The position numbers and the translations under genes are program-made. Of a stretch of 64,000 nucleotides of DNA, positions 10,472-20,635 are shown in pieces. Each line of letters opens with the position of its first letter. The first letter of the stretch is position 1. This stretch comes from Rebecca billardiae RCC1528 (taxonomy: Eukaryota; Haptophyta), in contig OZ251229.1 in assembly GCA_965240325.2 (NCBI GenBank), forward strand, positions 992,001 to 1,056,000, in the 5' to 3' direction. The notes under the pieces were generated by a model. The model was not told where the DNA came from. It ran no database searches and saw nothing but the letters and a program-made list of their open reading frames with translations.

Positions 10472-13469
10472 TTAGAAGAAGGTCCACATGCCCGAGCGCA
10501 CGGCGCTGTCCTCGAGCTCACTGACGGGCCTGTACCGGTACTTCCAGCGCGTCGCCTCGCGCTCCGAGTCCGCGTACTCGCGGTCGAGGCGGTACTGGCC
10601 GAGCAGGCCGGAGGCGACGACCGCGTCGGCCGCCGCGTCGACCGCGGGCCGCGCGGCGGCGAGCACCTTCTCGCACTCGGCGGCCTCGGACTCGAAGAGC
10701 TGCCGCCGCAGCCTCTCCACCTGCGTCGCCGGCTTGAGCACGGCGTACACGCGCTCGATGCGGCGCAGCGGCAGGTCGTGCTCGCGCGAGCCCGGGGGGA
10801 AGGCCCTGCGCAGCCAGCGCGCGCGCGCCAGCTCGGCGTCGAGCGACGGCCAGTAGCGCGAGGTGATCAGCGGGAGCTCCTGTGTGCACGGGGGCGGGGT
10901 GGGCGCGGCGCGGAGGAGCGGGGCGGGGCGCGGGGAGCTCGGCGGCGGCAGGCCGCGTGCGCTCGACGCCCGCGCCACGCCTCGCGGCTGACGGCGCCAG
11001 CACCCGCGGAGGCCTCGGCCACGTGCTGCGGGCGCCGCGCGCAGCCGCGGCGCCGCAGAGCGCGCCGGCTCGCTCCGGACCGCTCGGTGCCCGGCGGCGC
11101 AGCGCGCAGCGCGCAGCGCGCAGCGCGCACCTGCTTGTGGAACCACGCCTCGGAGCGCGCGATGGACGCGCTGACCGCGTTGTGCAGCTTCCACACGAAC
11201 AGCCGCAGGCTCGCCCCGTCCTTGATCTCGGCCAGCTTGTCCTCCCTGCGCGGAGCGCGCACGGCAGCGGGCGCAGCGGGCGCGGCGCGCGCACGGCAGC
11301 GGGCGCAGCGGGCGCGGCGCGCGGCAGTGAGCGCGCAGCGGGCGGGGCGCGCGAGGCGGCGGCAGTCGGCGCGTCCGCGGGGCGAGCCGGCGCGGCAGCG
11401 CGCGGGCGCGCAGCAGCGCGCACAGCGAGCTGCCCACAGCGCCCTCGCCGGGCACGCGCCCCAGCAGCAGATAGTCGAGGGGGTACAGGGAGACCTCCGC
11501 GTTGAGCGCCACGTACGCGTTGAAGTGGTGCCGGCAGTAGCTGACAACGGCGGCGGCGGGCGGCGAGAGCAGGCGCGGCGGCAGGTGAGCGCGCGCGCCT
11601 GAGGGTGGGGCGCGCGCGAGGGAGACGAGCACGCACGCACGCACGCTACGCTGCGCGCGGGCGAGCGCGCCGCGCGCGCGCACGGGCACGGGTAGTTGAG
11701 CGCGAATGCGCCCAAGAATTTCTTGAACTGCGCGACGCGCGCCCCCTCCGTGACGTCGCCGCGCACGGCGGTCGCGATCGAGCCGTCTGCGCCCGCGATC
11801 GCCGCCTCCTCCGCGGCCGCGTGCAGCAGCAGCCACGTCGCCGTGCCCAGGTAGTAGGGGAAGGACAGCCGCATCGCCGCCGCCTCGACGTCGCCGCGCC
11901 CGAGCTGCTCGTCGATGAATGGAATGTACGCGCAGAGGTGGCCCGTGCAGCGGTGGCGCGCGCCCTCCTCGTCGCGCTCGCGGCTGCGCGGCGCGCACGC
12001 GGCGCGCCCGCCCACGGCGCGGCGCGCGGCGCGCGCACACAGCACATCGCACGGCGCTGCGAGTGACGAGCGAGCGCGAGTGCGGCGCCGACGCGCGCGC
12101 GCGCGCGCGCACGCGGCCGCGCGCACCGCTTGTCGACGCCCCAGAGGTACTCCCGCGCGGCCTCCCACGCGTGCATCACCACGCGCTTCTTGCCCGCGTC
12201 GAGGCGCGGCCAGCCCTCCACCACGTCCCGGCCGTACGGCTCAAAGCCGCCCGCCTCGCGCTCCTGCGTGAACCACGCGTCCAGGTCGGGCTCGGACCGA
12301 ATGCGCATGCCCGGCCGTCCCGAGACGAGCGCGTCAAGCAGCAAGGGCATAAAGCGCTGGTACCAGAAGGCGTTGGGCATCATGGCGCCCGGGACGTGCT
12401 CGTCCAGCTCCTCCCACACCACTGTGTTCCATTGCTCCGAGTAGGGCACCGCGCCGTCCGCGCGGCCGCCGCGCGCCAGCTCGGTCGCCTCCGCGGCCGC
12501 GAGACGAGCGTCTTCGGACTGAGGGCGCGGCGCGCGGCGCAGCCGGGGCGGGCGCGCGGCGGAGGGTTCGAGTCCACGCGCGCACGCACGGCAAGCAGCC
12601 CGAAGACGCGCGGCTCGCGCGCACACACAAGGGGAGCACACACACACACACACGCACGCACACACACACACAGGGGGAGTGCAGTGCACTCACACAAGGG
12701 GAGCACACACACACGCACACACAAGGGGGGAGTGCAGTGCACACACCTGCTTGGCAGACTTCACCTCCTTCAGCACAGTCATGAACGAGGCCGCGGCGCC
12801 CGGGGACGGCGAGTCGGGCGCGCCCAGGCCGTCGCTGCTCGCCGAGTCGGACCGCGAGCGCAGCGAGCGGCGCACCGCCGACTGCATCTTCGCCTTCGTG
12901 TGCGAGGACGATGAGCGCGCCGCCTCCTGACGCAGGTGGCACGCGCGCGCCTCGCCGCTCAGGTCGACCGGGTTGAAGCCGGCGATGCGCTGCTCGAGCT
13001 CGGCATGCGCGGTGCGCAGCGTGGCGATCAGCTCGTGCGCGAGCTGCCGCGACTCCGCGTCGAGGATGCCCAGCTGCAGCACGAGCCGCAGCGTCTGCTC
13101 GGCAAAGTCGCAAAAGCTCGGGAACGTGTACGGCATGCCGCGCACGCGGCGGTGGGTCTCGTGGTGGGCGGCGGCGCTGGCGCGGTGCGCGCGGTACGCG
13201 GCGCCAGCGATGAGACGGATCGCCGAGTTGAGCACGCGCTCGGGCGGCACGCCCGGACTCTCCAGCCGGTGCACCTGCAGCTGCGTGTAGCGCAAGAGGC
13301 TGCCCTCGCGATCTGCGCCGAGGTCGAGCGGCGCGGCGAACGACACGCGGCCGGAGGCACTCGAACCCGAGCGCGCGGCGCGGCTCGACCTGCGCAGCAG
13401 GTAGAACGCCCCCGCCGCGCCGAGCGCCACCCCCGCGGTCATGCCGAAGACGAGCTCGCGCGCCTGCAT
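10472..13469 (-). CDS. Erv/ALR-family FAD sulfhydryl oxidase with N-terminal membrane anchor (6 exons)
   Basis: Exons in transcript order are 13469-12747, 12518-12127, 11983-11684, 11540-11424, 11245-11131 and 10879-10472, giving 684 aa. The Erv/ALR domain starts near residue 390 with YYLGTATWLLLH. Its redox CPYC motif (C471-C474) is formed across the exon 3/4 junction. It is followed by RHHF and, in exon 5, FVWKLHNAVSASI, the family's FAD-binding H-N signature. Such enzymes oxidise dithiols using FAD and O2 or cytochrome c. Residues 9-26 (MTAGVALGAAGAFYLLRR) form one transmembrane anchor. Exons 1-2 (residues 1-371) have no recognised domain, so the protein is much longer than ALR (~200 aa). 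No thioredoxin domain is visible, so it is not a QSOX. Mitochondrial or ER location is open. Confidence 0.85.
12519..12746 (-). repeat. CA-rich minisatellite inside intron 1 of the Erv-like gene
   Basis: Within this 228-nt intron, blocks of CACACA alternate with CACAAGGGGAGCACAC and GGGGGAGTGCAGTGCAC units. The composite unit is repeated twice between 12625 and 12746. This is simple-repeat expansion inside a spliced intron, and the length is probably variable between strains. Confidence 0.8.
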
Positions 13470-13676
13470 CGCGGTCCAGACGAGGGGTCCTCCGGCGGTC
13501 GTCCGTCCTCGGCCGCTCTGAAGCGGTGTCTTTTCACATCAGTTAATTTGTTTGGACTCTAATACAGTTTAATGTTACTAAAGTAACTATGACTAAAGTA
13601 TCATACAGTAGTACAAGTATTTTCATTGATGACGATTGTACGTCGAGTTCGAGCAGACCCTGATCATGAGAGTCGA

Positions 13677-14786
13677 TCACTTCTCGCGGCCAGCGGCTTG
13701 CGGCCCTGCTGTCGAGGGAGCGCCGTTGACGCTCAACGCGGGGGTCAAGCCCGCGAACGCGCCCGACTCCGGCTCGCCGTCACTGCCGCGCGCGCCGCCG
13801 TGCGCGTGTGCGAGCGTGTCCTCCCTGAAGGCGAGGGCCTCGTGCACGGCCACCGTCACGACCACGATAATGCCGCCGGCCACCGTGTACATCGTCGGGA
13901 CCTCGCCGAGCACGATGAACGTGCTGAGCGGGCCAAGCAGCCCCTCGAGCTGCACGATGAGCGACACCTCCGTCGCGGGGATCAGCCTACCCGCCAGGGT
14001 GAAGCCAGTGATGCTCAGCCCAGTGCAGAGCGTGCCGTTGATCAGCAGCCAGCCCACGGCTGCCGCGCTGGGCGCGAGCGGCGCGCCCGCCGGCTGCAGC
14101 GCGGGGGCGAGCGCGAAGCCGGCGCCGGCGGTGGTGACGAAGCCGGCCAGGTTCGCGTACAGCATCTGCGCCTCGGGCGTGCGCACGGCCGCCATCTCGA
14201 TCAGCACGACAAAGATACCGAGGAAGAAGCCGGTCCCAACTGCCAGGAGGGTGCCGAGCACGCGCCGCGAGAGCGGCTCGCCGGCCGTGCGCCCCTCTTC
14301 GGAGCCGAGGCCGACGCCGACCGCGACGACAATGCTCCCCGCGAGCGCGACCACCGCCGCCACCAGCGTGCGCATCGGTGCGCGCGAGTTCAGCAGCAGC
14401 CGGCTGAAGAGCGCCGACCACAGCGGCGCCAGGCTGGAGAAGGCAAGGACGTTGGCGGAGGTGGTGAAGGCGAAGCCAAGCGTGTAGCAGATCTCAATGC
14501 ACACCATCACAACGCTCGCGACGGCGATGTACCTCCGCCCGAGCGGGCTCGGCCACGTGATGAACGGCTCGGAGCCGCTCCAGCCCAGCCGATCAACTGC
14601 CCAGAGCGCGCACAGGATGGCCGCCATGGCGACCGAGGCGGCCACGTACTTCCAGATGACGACGGCCGCGTCAGAAAGGCCGTCGCGGATGCCCAGTTTG
14701 ACCAGCAGCCCGTCGGAGGCCACGCCAAACGAGGAGACGACCGCGAGCGGCAGGCCGAGCCGACGCATGGCGTTGCTCGCCTCCAT
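13677..14786 (-). CDS. EamA / drug-metabolite-transporter (DMT) superfamily protein
   Basis: 369 aa from the ATG at 14786; upstream in-frame codons reach only a TTG. About ten hydrophobic segments are visible. The first is LAVVSSFGVASDGLLVKLG and the last is MYTVAGGIIVVVTVAVH. The two EamA halves (about residues 10-155 and 170-310) show the usual helix-five pattern: SSLAPLWSALFSRLLL in half one and IVQLEGLLGPLSTFIVLGEVP in half two. The C-terminal ~55 residues are a Gly/Ala/Pro-rich cytosolic tail. Members export or exchange small metabolites; the substrate cannot be read from sequence. It follows the Erv-like gene's 5' end by 207 bp on the same strand and is divergent from the SGNH hydrolase gene. 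No intron. Confidence 0.88.
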   Translation of the reverse strand: MEASNAMRRLGLPLAVVSSFGVASDGLLVKLGIRDGLSDAAVVIWKYVAASVAMAAILCALWAVDRLGWSGSEPFITWPSPLGRRYIAVASVVMVCIEICYTLGFAFTTSANVLAFSSLAPLWSALFSRLLLNSRAPMRTLVAAVVALAGSIVVAVGVGLGSEEGRTAGEPLSRRVLGTLLAVGTGFFLGIFVVLIEMAAVRTPEAQMLYANLAGFVTTAGAGFALAPALQPAGAPLAPSAAAVGWLLINGTLCTGLSITGFTLAGRLIPATEVSLIVQLEGLLGPLSTFIVLGEVPTMYTVAGGIIVVVTVAVHEALAFREDTLAHAHGGARGSDGEPESGAFAGLTPALSVNGAPSTAGPQAAGREK

Positions 14787-15021
14787 GGCGCTGGATGGCT
14801 TGGAGATCAAGAATCGTAGTGCGGAATCAAGCTCAAGCGATTCCCGCGCCCCGCCATTGTCACCCGGCGGCTATCTGCCTGCAGTTTACTAAGATCGAAT
14901 ATCTCGCCTGCCTGAGCTGTGTGCGTCTCTTATTCTTAGTCAACTGTAAGAGACGCACCGACAGCTCACTGGCAGGCGAGTATCTCCTGCACCAGGTGGT
15001 CGCGCCAATGGCGATACGCCC
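14787..15021. promoter_or_regulatory. Shared divergent promoter region holding a palindromic repeat
   Basis: 235 bp separate the starts of the DMT transporter (minus) and SGNH hydrolase (plus). The stretch 14903-14980 is an imperfect inverted repeat, with arms 14903-14932 and 14947-14980. The left arm recurs at 58859 and 59084. Promoter function is inferred from position only. Confidence 0.5.
14903..14980 (+). repeat. Palindromic dispersed repeat (MITE-like), copy 1
   Basis: The left arm CTCGCCTGCCTGAGCTG...GCGTCTCTTA pairs with the right arm TAAGAGACGCAC...GGCAGGCGAG around a 14-nt loop, with small gaps. One-armed copies are at 58859-58905 and 59084-59127. The hairpin shape plus dispersal suggests a miniature inverted-repeat element. 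Confidence 0.75.
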
Positions 15022-16695
15022 ATGCTCGTGAAGCGGCTGCTCGGGGCAGCCGTCGTCAGCACAGCGTGTGTGATTGCGTGGCAGCCGGCGACCGGGGCCC
15101 CGCCGTCCTTCCTGAAACGCGGGATCGTCCACGAGGGCGAGCCCTCGCAATTTGCTCCCGTCATCGAGCGAGTGCTGCGCGGCGAGCCACTCACAATCCT
15201 CGGCCTCGGCTCGTCGATCACAGCGATTTACGGTGGGTGCACGCGCGGCTTGCAGAGCTTCTGCCCTATGCACTGCGGTATCACGTGCCAGAAGCCAGCG
15301 AGCATGGTGCTTGACGGTTGGATGCGCCTCGTCGTCGACGCGGACGCGAGGCAAGGCGCATGGGTGCCGCAGCAGCTGAGGCGGCACGTCAATCACACCA
15401 TCTACAATGGCGGGCTCGGAGGGACGTCGCTCACGCTGTTCGGCGAATGCGTGCGCCACTGGGCACCCCGTGGCGTGCATCTCGCCATCCTCGAGTTTGG
15501 GATGCTTGGCCGCGGCAAAGCGAGCGTGGAGCGCGCGGTGCGCGCGGTGCGCTCCCTCGACGGCAGCCCTGCCGTCATTTTCGCCAACTTCATCGATGGC
15601 TACCACGAGCTGGGCGGCAACAAGCACAAGCTCGGCACGCGCTTGGCCGACGGCACCGTCGTCAGCTCGGACAGCCTGCGCTTCAATCGCTCCACCCCCG
15701 TCGAGGACATGCTCAGCGAGCTCGCGCGCCACTACGGCGCGGCGCTCGTCTCCGCGCGCGCTGCCGTGTGGACGGCGCTGCATGAGCGCGGCTTCACGCT
15801 CGAGGAGCTGACGTCGGACGGACGCCATCCGACGCGGAGGGGCTCGGCGCTGATGGCGGACATGCTCATCACTCTGATCCGCCGCCTCACCTCGCGGGCT
15901 CGCCGCTCATCGCCCACGGGCGCCGTCGGCGCGCGTGGGGCACACGTGCCGCCGTCGAGGCCGGCGCTGCCGGCGCCAGTGGCGCTCACCTCGGAGCGCA
16001 TCAACCACGAGTGCTACGCCTTCCTCCGCGACGACTCGCGCAGCGCGGGCAAGGATCTGTACATGCTCCTCGGCAAGGCCGCGCGGCTGGTGGTCGACAA
16101 GCATGGCTTCGTCTTTGTCGAGACCGAGGACGGCGGTGCGGGGAGGCGCAAGCCCGGACTGATCGCATCCACGCCGGGTGCCAGCGCGCGCGTGCGCGTG
16201 GACACGCGCGCGCGCTTCTCCTTGGGGCAGCCGTACGTCACGCTGGCCTACCTCACCTCGTATGAGCACATGGGCCGGGCGAACGTGAGCTGCGCGCGCG
16301 CGTGCTCTTGCCAGCCGGTGCAGGTCGACGCGCATGCCACAGTCGGGCACAAGTCCGTCACGCGCGCGCTCACGCTGCACGTCTCGCCCGCCGCCGCATG
16401 CGAGCTCGAGGTGCGCGTGTTGCCCGGCACGAGCTCAGGGGAGCACAAGTTCAAGCTGATGGGGCTGTACGTCGGCGAGACCTTCCCCTGGGCGTCGGGT
16501 GCATCACGGGGGACGACTCCTCACTCGGTCGACGCAGCCGCTCCGTCTGCCAGGCACTCGGTGGCAGCACGAGACTCACGAGAGGATGAGCTGTGCGTTG
16601 CGTGCCTCCCGCAGCTTGGCCGGCGGCGGCTCCAGGTGTCACGAGGCCCTGGTAGGACAGTCTGGCCTCATGGGCCAGGCCGCCCGCGTGGGTGA
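15022..16695 (+). CDS. Secreted or membrane-anchored SGNH/GDSL-type hydrolase
   Basis: 557 aa, single exon. A signal peptide or anchor spans residues 1-20 (LLGAAVVSTACVIAW). SGNH blocks are visible. Block I is ILGLGSSIT with candidate nucleophile Ser65 (the GDS Asp is replaced by Ser). Block II Gly is in YNGGLGGTSLTLFG. Block V is SDGRHPTRRG with Asp266 and His269. The block III Asn (GxND) is not obvious; the equivalent stretch reads LEFGMLG. Residues ~310-540 form a second, Cys-containing beta-rich region with no family I recognise, perhaps carbohydrate-binding. Several N-x-S/T sites agree with secretion. Members deacylate or deacetylate glycans and lipids; the substrate is unknown. It converges on the GRAM-RUN-PX gene 195 bp away. 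Confidence 0.78.
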   Translation: MLVKRLLGAAVVSTACVIAWQPATGAPPSFLKRGIVHEGEPSQFAPVIERVLRGEPLTILGLGSSITAIYGGCTRGLQSFCPMHCGITCQKPASMVLDGWMRLVVDADARQGAWVPQQLRRHVNHTIYNGGLGGTSLTLFGECVRHWAPRGVHLAILEFGMLGRGKASVERAVRAVRSLDGSPAVIFANFIDGYHELGGNKHKLGTRLADGTVVSSDSLRFNRSTPVEDMLSELARHYGAALVSARAAVWTALHERGFTLEELTSDGRHPTRRGSALMADMLITLIRRLTSRARRSSPTGAVGARGAHVPPSRPALPAPVALTSERINHECYAFLRDDSRSAGKDLYMLLGKAARLVVDKHGFVFVETEDGGAGRRKPGLIASTPGASARVRVDTRARFSLGQPYVTLAYLTSYEHMGRANVSCARACSCQPVQVDAHATVGHKSVTRALTLHVSPAAACELEVRVLPGTSSGEHKFKLMGLYVGETFPWASGASRGTTPHSVDAAAPSARHSVAARDSREDELCVACLPQLGRRRLQVSRGPGRTVWPHGPGRPRG

Positions 16696-16890
16696 CCCAC
16701 ATCATATCATTCGTCATATCGTCATCATCATCCGCGCCGCGTCAGCAGTCTGCGCGGTATCCGATATCCGTGAGTCAGACAGGCGGTGAGTCCGCCTTAC
16801 GAGTCAGACTAGCTACTGTCCGGAAATATACTCTCGGCATCATTGATGCATTTGCTAAGTGCCCTAGGCCTATGATAGCAGCGCGCGCAT

Positions 16891-19800
16891 TCACTGTGTC
16901 TGCTCATCCCACCGCTCGACGTAATCGCCCTCCGCGCCGCGAGGCCAGAAGAAGCGCGCAAACTGCTCGCATGCGGCGACGCCGGCCAGCCCGAGCAGCT
17001 CGTCGCAGTACGCCTGCAGCAGCCGCAGCCGCCCCTCGACCGCAGGGCCGTCGAGCGGCTGCGGCGCGCCCCACGTCCACGGCCGGTACCTCCCTTTCTT
17101 CAGCTCGGCCACCACGCGCGGGAACTGCGCCCGAGGCAGCGCCTTCTCCAGCTCAAACTGCAGGGCCACAAAGTGCGAGTACCGCCGGTGCACGACGCAG
17201 CGGAACGGGCCGATCCGCGCCTCCGCGCGGTAAAGCGTCACGAGCGCCGGGCTCCCACCGCCGCCGCCGCCGCCGTCGGCGTCCCCATCGCGCATCTCCA
17301 CCCCCGTGATCTGCACCGCCGCCACGCGGTGCAGCCCCAGCCCGGACGCGTCCACGGGCGGCGCGCCGCCGGAGCGCGTCGAGGACGTGCTGCCCTCGGC
17401 GGCGCACCCACCGCCCGGCGAGTCGATCGCGCTCATCGGCGAGGTCTCGACGAGCTGCGCGCCGCCGCCGCCCAGGGGCGAGAGCACGCCCGCATCGGCG
17501 TCCGCATGCGCGTCGACGCCCGCGCCGGCCGCGCCCGCTGTCGGTGAAGACGCGTCGCGCGCTTGCGGACGCGCGGCCTGGGCGCTCGGAGTGCCGCTGC
17601 CGCTGCACGCCGCGGGCACGTACGTGACGGAGACCACCGGGCTGGCCTCTCGCGAGCGCGAGGAGTCGGGTGCCGACGGCGGCGTCGCCAGGATGCCCGA
17701 GCACACGCCAGAGGGCGACATGCCGGCGGGCGAGAGCGGAGAGGCCACCCCGCCGCCGCCGGCCGCTGCGGCCGCGCCCGACGCCTGCGCGGACGCGTGA
17801 GCCGCGCAGTCGCTGTGGAGCACCCGCACGCGCACGCGCGCGGCGGGGCTGGGCACGGCGGGCGCGGCTCCGGGGCTGCCGCGCGCGGCCGCGGAGGAGG
17901 GCGCCGGGCGGCTGGGCGCGGGCTCGGCGGGCGAGGGCAGCAGGATCCCTGCGCTGCTCCCCCAGCTCATCCGCCTCCCCTCGCTCTGCCGCCACGAGCC
18001 CTCCTCAGCCGAGCCCTCCTCAGCTGAGTCCGGGACCTCCGCCGCCTCCGCCGCCTCGTCCTGCAAGGGCGAGGCGCGCGCGTGCGGGTGGGCGCGGGCG
18101 TCCGCCGCGGCGGGCGGTGCGGCGCGGTCCGGGAGAGCGTTGCCCGCCACCGCGGTGGCATCACCGGGCGGCGCACGACTCCCATCCTCCTCGCCCCGCG
18201 CACGCGGCGGCGTGCCGCCTGCCGCCGCACCACCGCCCGCGAGCGCGGCTCCAGCCGCGGGCTCAGAGCCGTTGCCGCTGCCTCTCAGCGCAGCGCGTGC
18301 GGCGCCCGGCTGCGTGGCCTTACCGCCAGCGGGCGGCGTGAGCGCGCCGCCCTCTGCCGTGTCACCGCCGCGGTACTCGGCGGCCGCGCGCCCGTCGGCG
18401 TTCGCCATGTCGTCGTACCTCGGCCAGTGGTCCGCGCCGGCTGCGGGCGGCAGCGTCGGGTCGGCCAGCCCATCAGCATGGCCGCCGTCAGCATGGCTGC
18501 CGTGCAGCGCCTCGAGCTGACGAAACGCGGAGCCCGGCGCGTCGTCGATGGCGTCGAGCTGCTCGAGGGCCGAGACCATGTGCACGGCGTGCGCGCGCGC
18601 CGCTCGGCCCTCGAGAGGCGCGCGCGCCTCCTCCTCGGCGGACGTGTGCGCGGCCTTGGGTGTCACAGCCGCGGCGCGCGCGCCGCCGGGCGGCGTGCGC
18701 GGCGCGCGCCCGCCGCCGCTGCCGCCCTTTTGCGCCTGTCCGCCACCTGCGGCTTCGCGCACGAGCGCACGCGTGTCCTCCAGCCCCTCGTCGCCGATGG
18801 ATGGGCGCGCAGCGGGCTTCGCTCGCCTCCGACGGCCTGAGCCTTTGCCCGGCTCAGCCGCCTGCGCACGCGCACCGCCGACGCCCCTGGCCTGCGGTGC
18901 GTGCGTGGCCGCCGCGGCGGGCGCGCGCGCAGCCGCGGGGCTAGCGCCGCCGAGATTGCGTGCCGCCGCGCCCGCCGGCGCGGCGTGTGGCTCTAGCAGC
19001 TGCGCGCCCGCCGACGCGACGCCCAGGCCGGCGTCTGCGCGCTTCGCCCCGTCCTCAGCGCCGGCCCCGCCGTCGCCGGCCGCCGGCTGCGCCACTCGCC
19101 CGCTGGCCGCGCTCGGCGCCGGCACCGGCGGGGCAGGCGGTGTCGCCGCGCCGTCGGCAGCGGGCTGCGGCCACTGCGAGAGCGCGAGCGGCAGCTCGAA
19201 GCGGATCTGCGACAGCGGCTCGAGCAGGCACAGGAACGTGCTCCGCTGCAGCTCGTCGCACAGCAGCGCCGCCTCGGCGTAGTGCGCCTCGCGCAGCGCG
19301 CGCTCCTCCAGCACAAGCCCGAGGTCGGCGTGCAGCTGCGCGCGGTTGAGCTCCCAGCAGAGCCACGCGTGCGCGCGCTCGCGGTCGCCGCCGCCCACGC
19401 CGGCCGCGCGCGCCGCCGCGACGCCCGCCGAGGAGGTGCCCCCGAACAGCTCGAGCTGCTCGAGCAGCTGCCAGAAGTGCGCCGAGCGCAAGAAGTGCCC
19501 GACCCGCGAGGAGTACCCGTGCTCGAGCACAGCCTCGATCGCCATCAGTAGGGCGAGCGCCGCGTCGCCGTCGTCGAGCGCGTTGAGCGGGCGCGAGACC
19601 TCCGTCGCGCGCACGAGCAGCGCGTTCGCGCTCATGCGCAGCCGCTGCACGAGCACCGTCGTCGAGTTGGGCGGGCTCGACGCCGCGCCTCGGCGCGCGG
19701 GCGAGGCCGTCGGGGCGACGCTTGGCGCGCCCGCGGGCACGGGCAGCGGCAGGCTCGAGCCCGCTGCGCCGCCCGACGAGCCGGCGGCCGGCGGCACGGG

Positions 19801-20417
19801 CGCCTGGAAGACGGCGGCCCAACGCTCGCGGAGCATGTTGTACACCTCGTCCCGGTCGGAGAAGGAAGCGAGTGTCACCTGCGCGCCGGAGCGCCGCGGA
19901 CGCACGCGTGAGGTGGGGAGGCGCGCGCGCGCACGTGTGGGCAGCGTGCGCGCGCGCGCACGCGCCCCGCGCGCGAGCGGCGGGCGCGCGCCCGCGCGCG
20001 CCCGCGCGCGGCCCGCACCGTGCGCCCGCCGATGTGGATGTCCACGCCGTGCGGCAGGAAGAGCGCCAGGTTGCGCTTGCCCAGCTCCTCGACCGACTGG
20101 AACCGAATCACCTCGATGACCTCGTGGCCAAGGACGGAGGCGAAGAAGCCGGCGGCGGACTCGAAGATGAAGAGCTTGCCCGGAAACTGCGTCTGCGACG
20201 TCTCGAGCGCGCACGAGTACGCCGCGAGCAGCTGCTCGCCTGCCACGCCAAAGATGCGCTCCAGCGCGCGCTGCATGTCGTCGCCGTCGTCGTCCACGTG
20301 GGCGCTGGGCGCGTCCGCCGCGGCGGCGGGCGCGGCTGGCGCGAGCTGGGGCTCGGCGTCGATGGCCGCGACGGCGGGCACGCCCTCGCCATTGCCCTCG
20401 CCTCCCGCTGCGGCCAT
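16891..20417 (-). CDS. GRAM-RUN-PX membrane-trafficking protein (2 exons)
   Basis: Exons are 20417-20019 and 19878-16891, joined in phase 0 across a 140-nt GTGCGGG...GCAG intron; 1128 aa. The start at 20417 sits in an excellent context (GCCGCCATGG); an in-frame ATG at 20519 is possible. A GRAM domain spans about residues 50-157 (FPGKLFIFESAAGFF, the intron lying in its last third). A RUN domain spans about 210-365 (LLMAIEAVLEHG, AHAWLCWELNRAQLHADL). Then come ~600 residues of Ala/Pro/Ser-rich disordered linker. A PX domain spans about 985-1112 with the phosphoinositide-contacting RRYSHF at 1031-1036. GRAM and PX bind membrane lipids, and RUN binds Rab/Rap-type GTPases or motors. An endosomal GTPase effector is the likely role. 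Confidence 0.85.
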
Positions 20418-20635
20418 GGCGGCCTCGCCCGGGGGTGAACAAGACCGACCCCACCGCACGATGCCGGGTGGACAAGATGCTTCTGACGAAGCAGCGCGGG
20501 CTCGATTTTCCTTTTCCATGCCTCCATTTTCTTTTTTCCTTTGGGCCGAAGAGCGACCGTTGGCCGCCGGTTCGAGTGGCCGAGCTTGGCCAGTACCCAG
20601 GCTGGGCAGGGAGGCTCGAGTTGCCCGCGCGCGTC
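20418..20635. promoter_or_regulatory. Divergent promoter region of GRAM-RUN-PX and CTF4
   Basis: 218 bp lie between the two ATGs. No coding role is needed, although the minus frame stays open to 20519. No TATA box is evident. A T/C-rich run lies near 20508-20542. Confidence 0.45.

Noticed and set aside
12555-12580. GGTTCGAGTCC resembling a tRNA T-loop
   Set aside because: Lies in a GC-rich intron with no cloverleaf, anticodon arm or acceptor stem.
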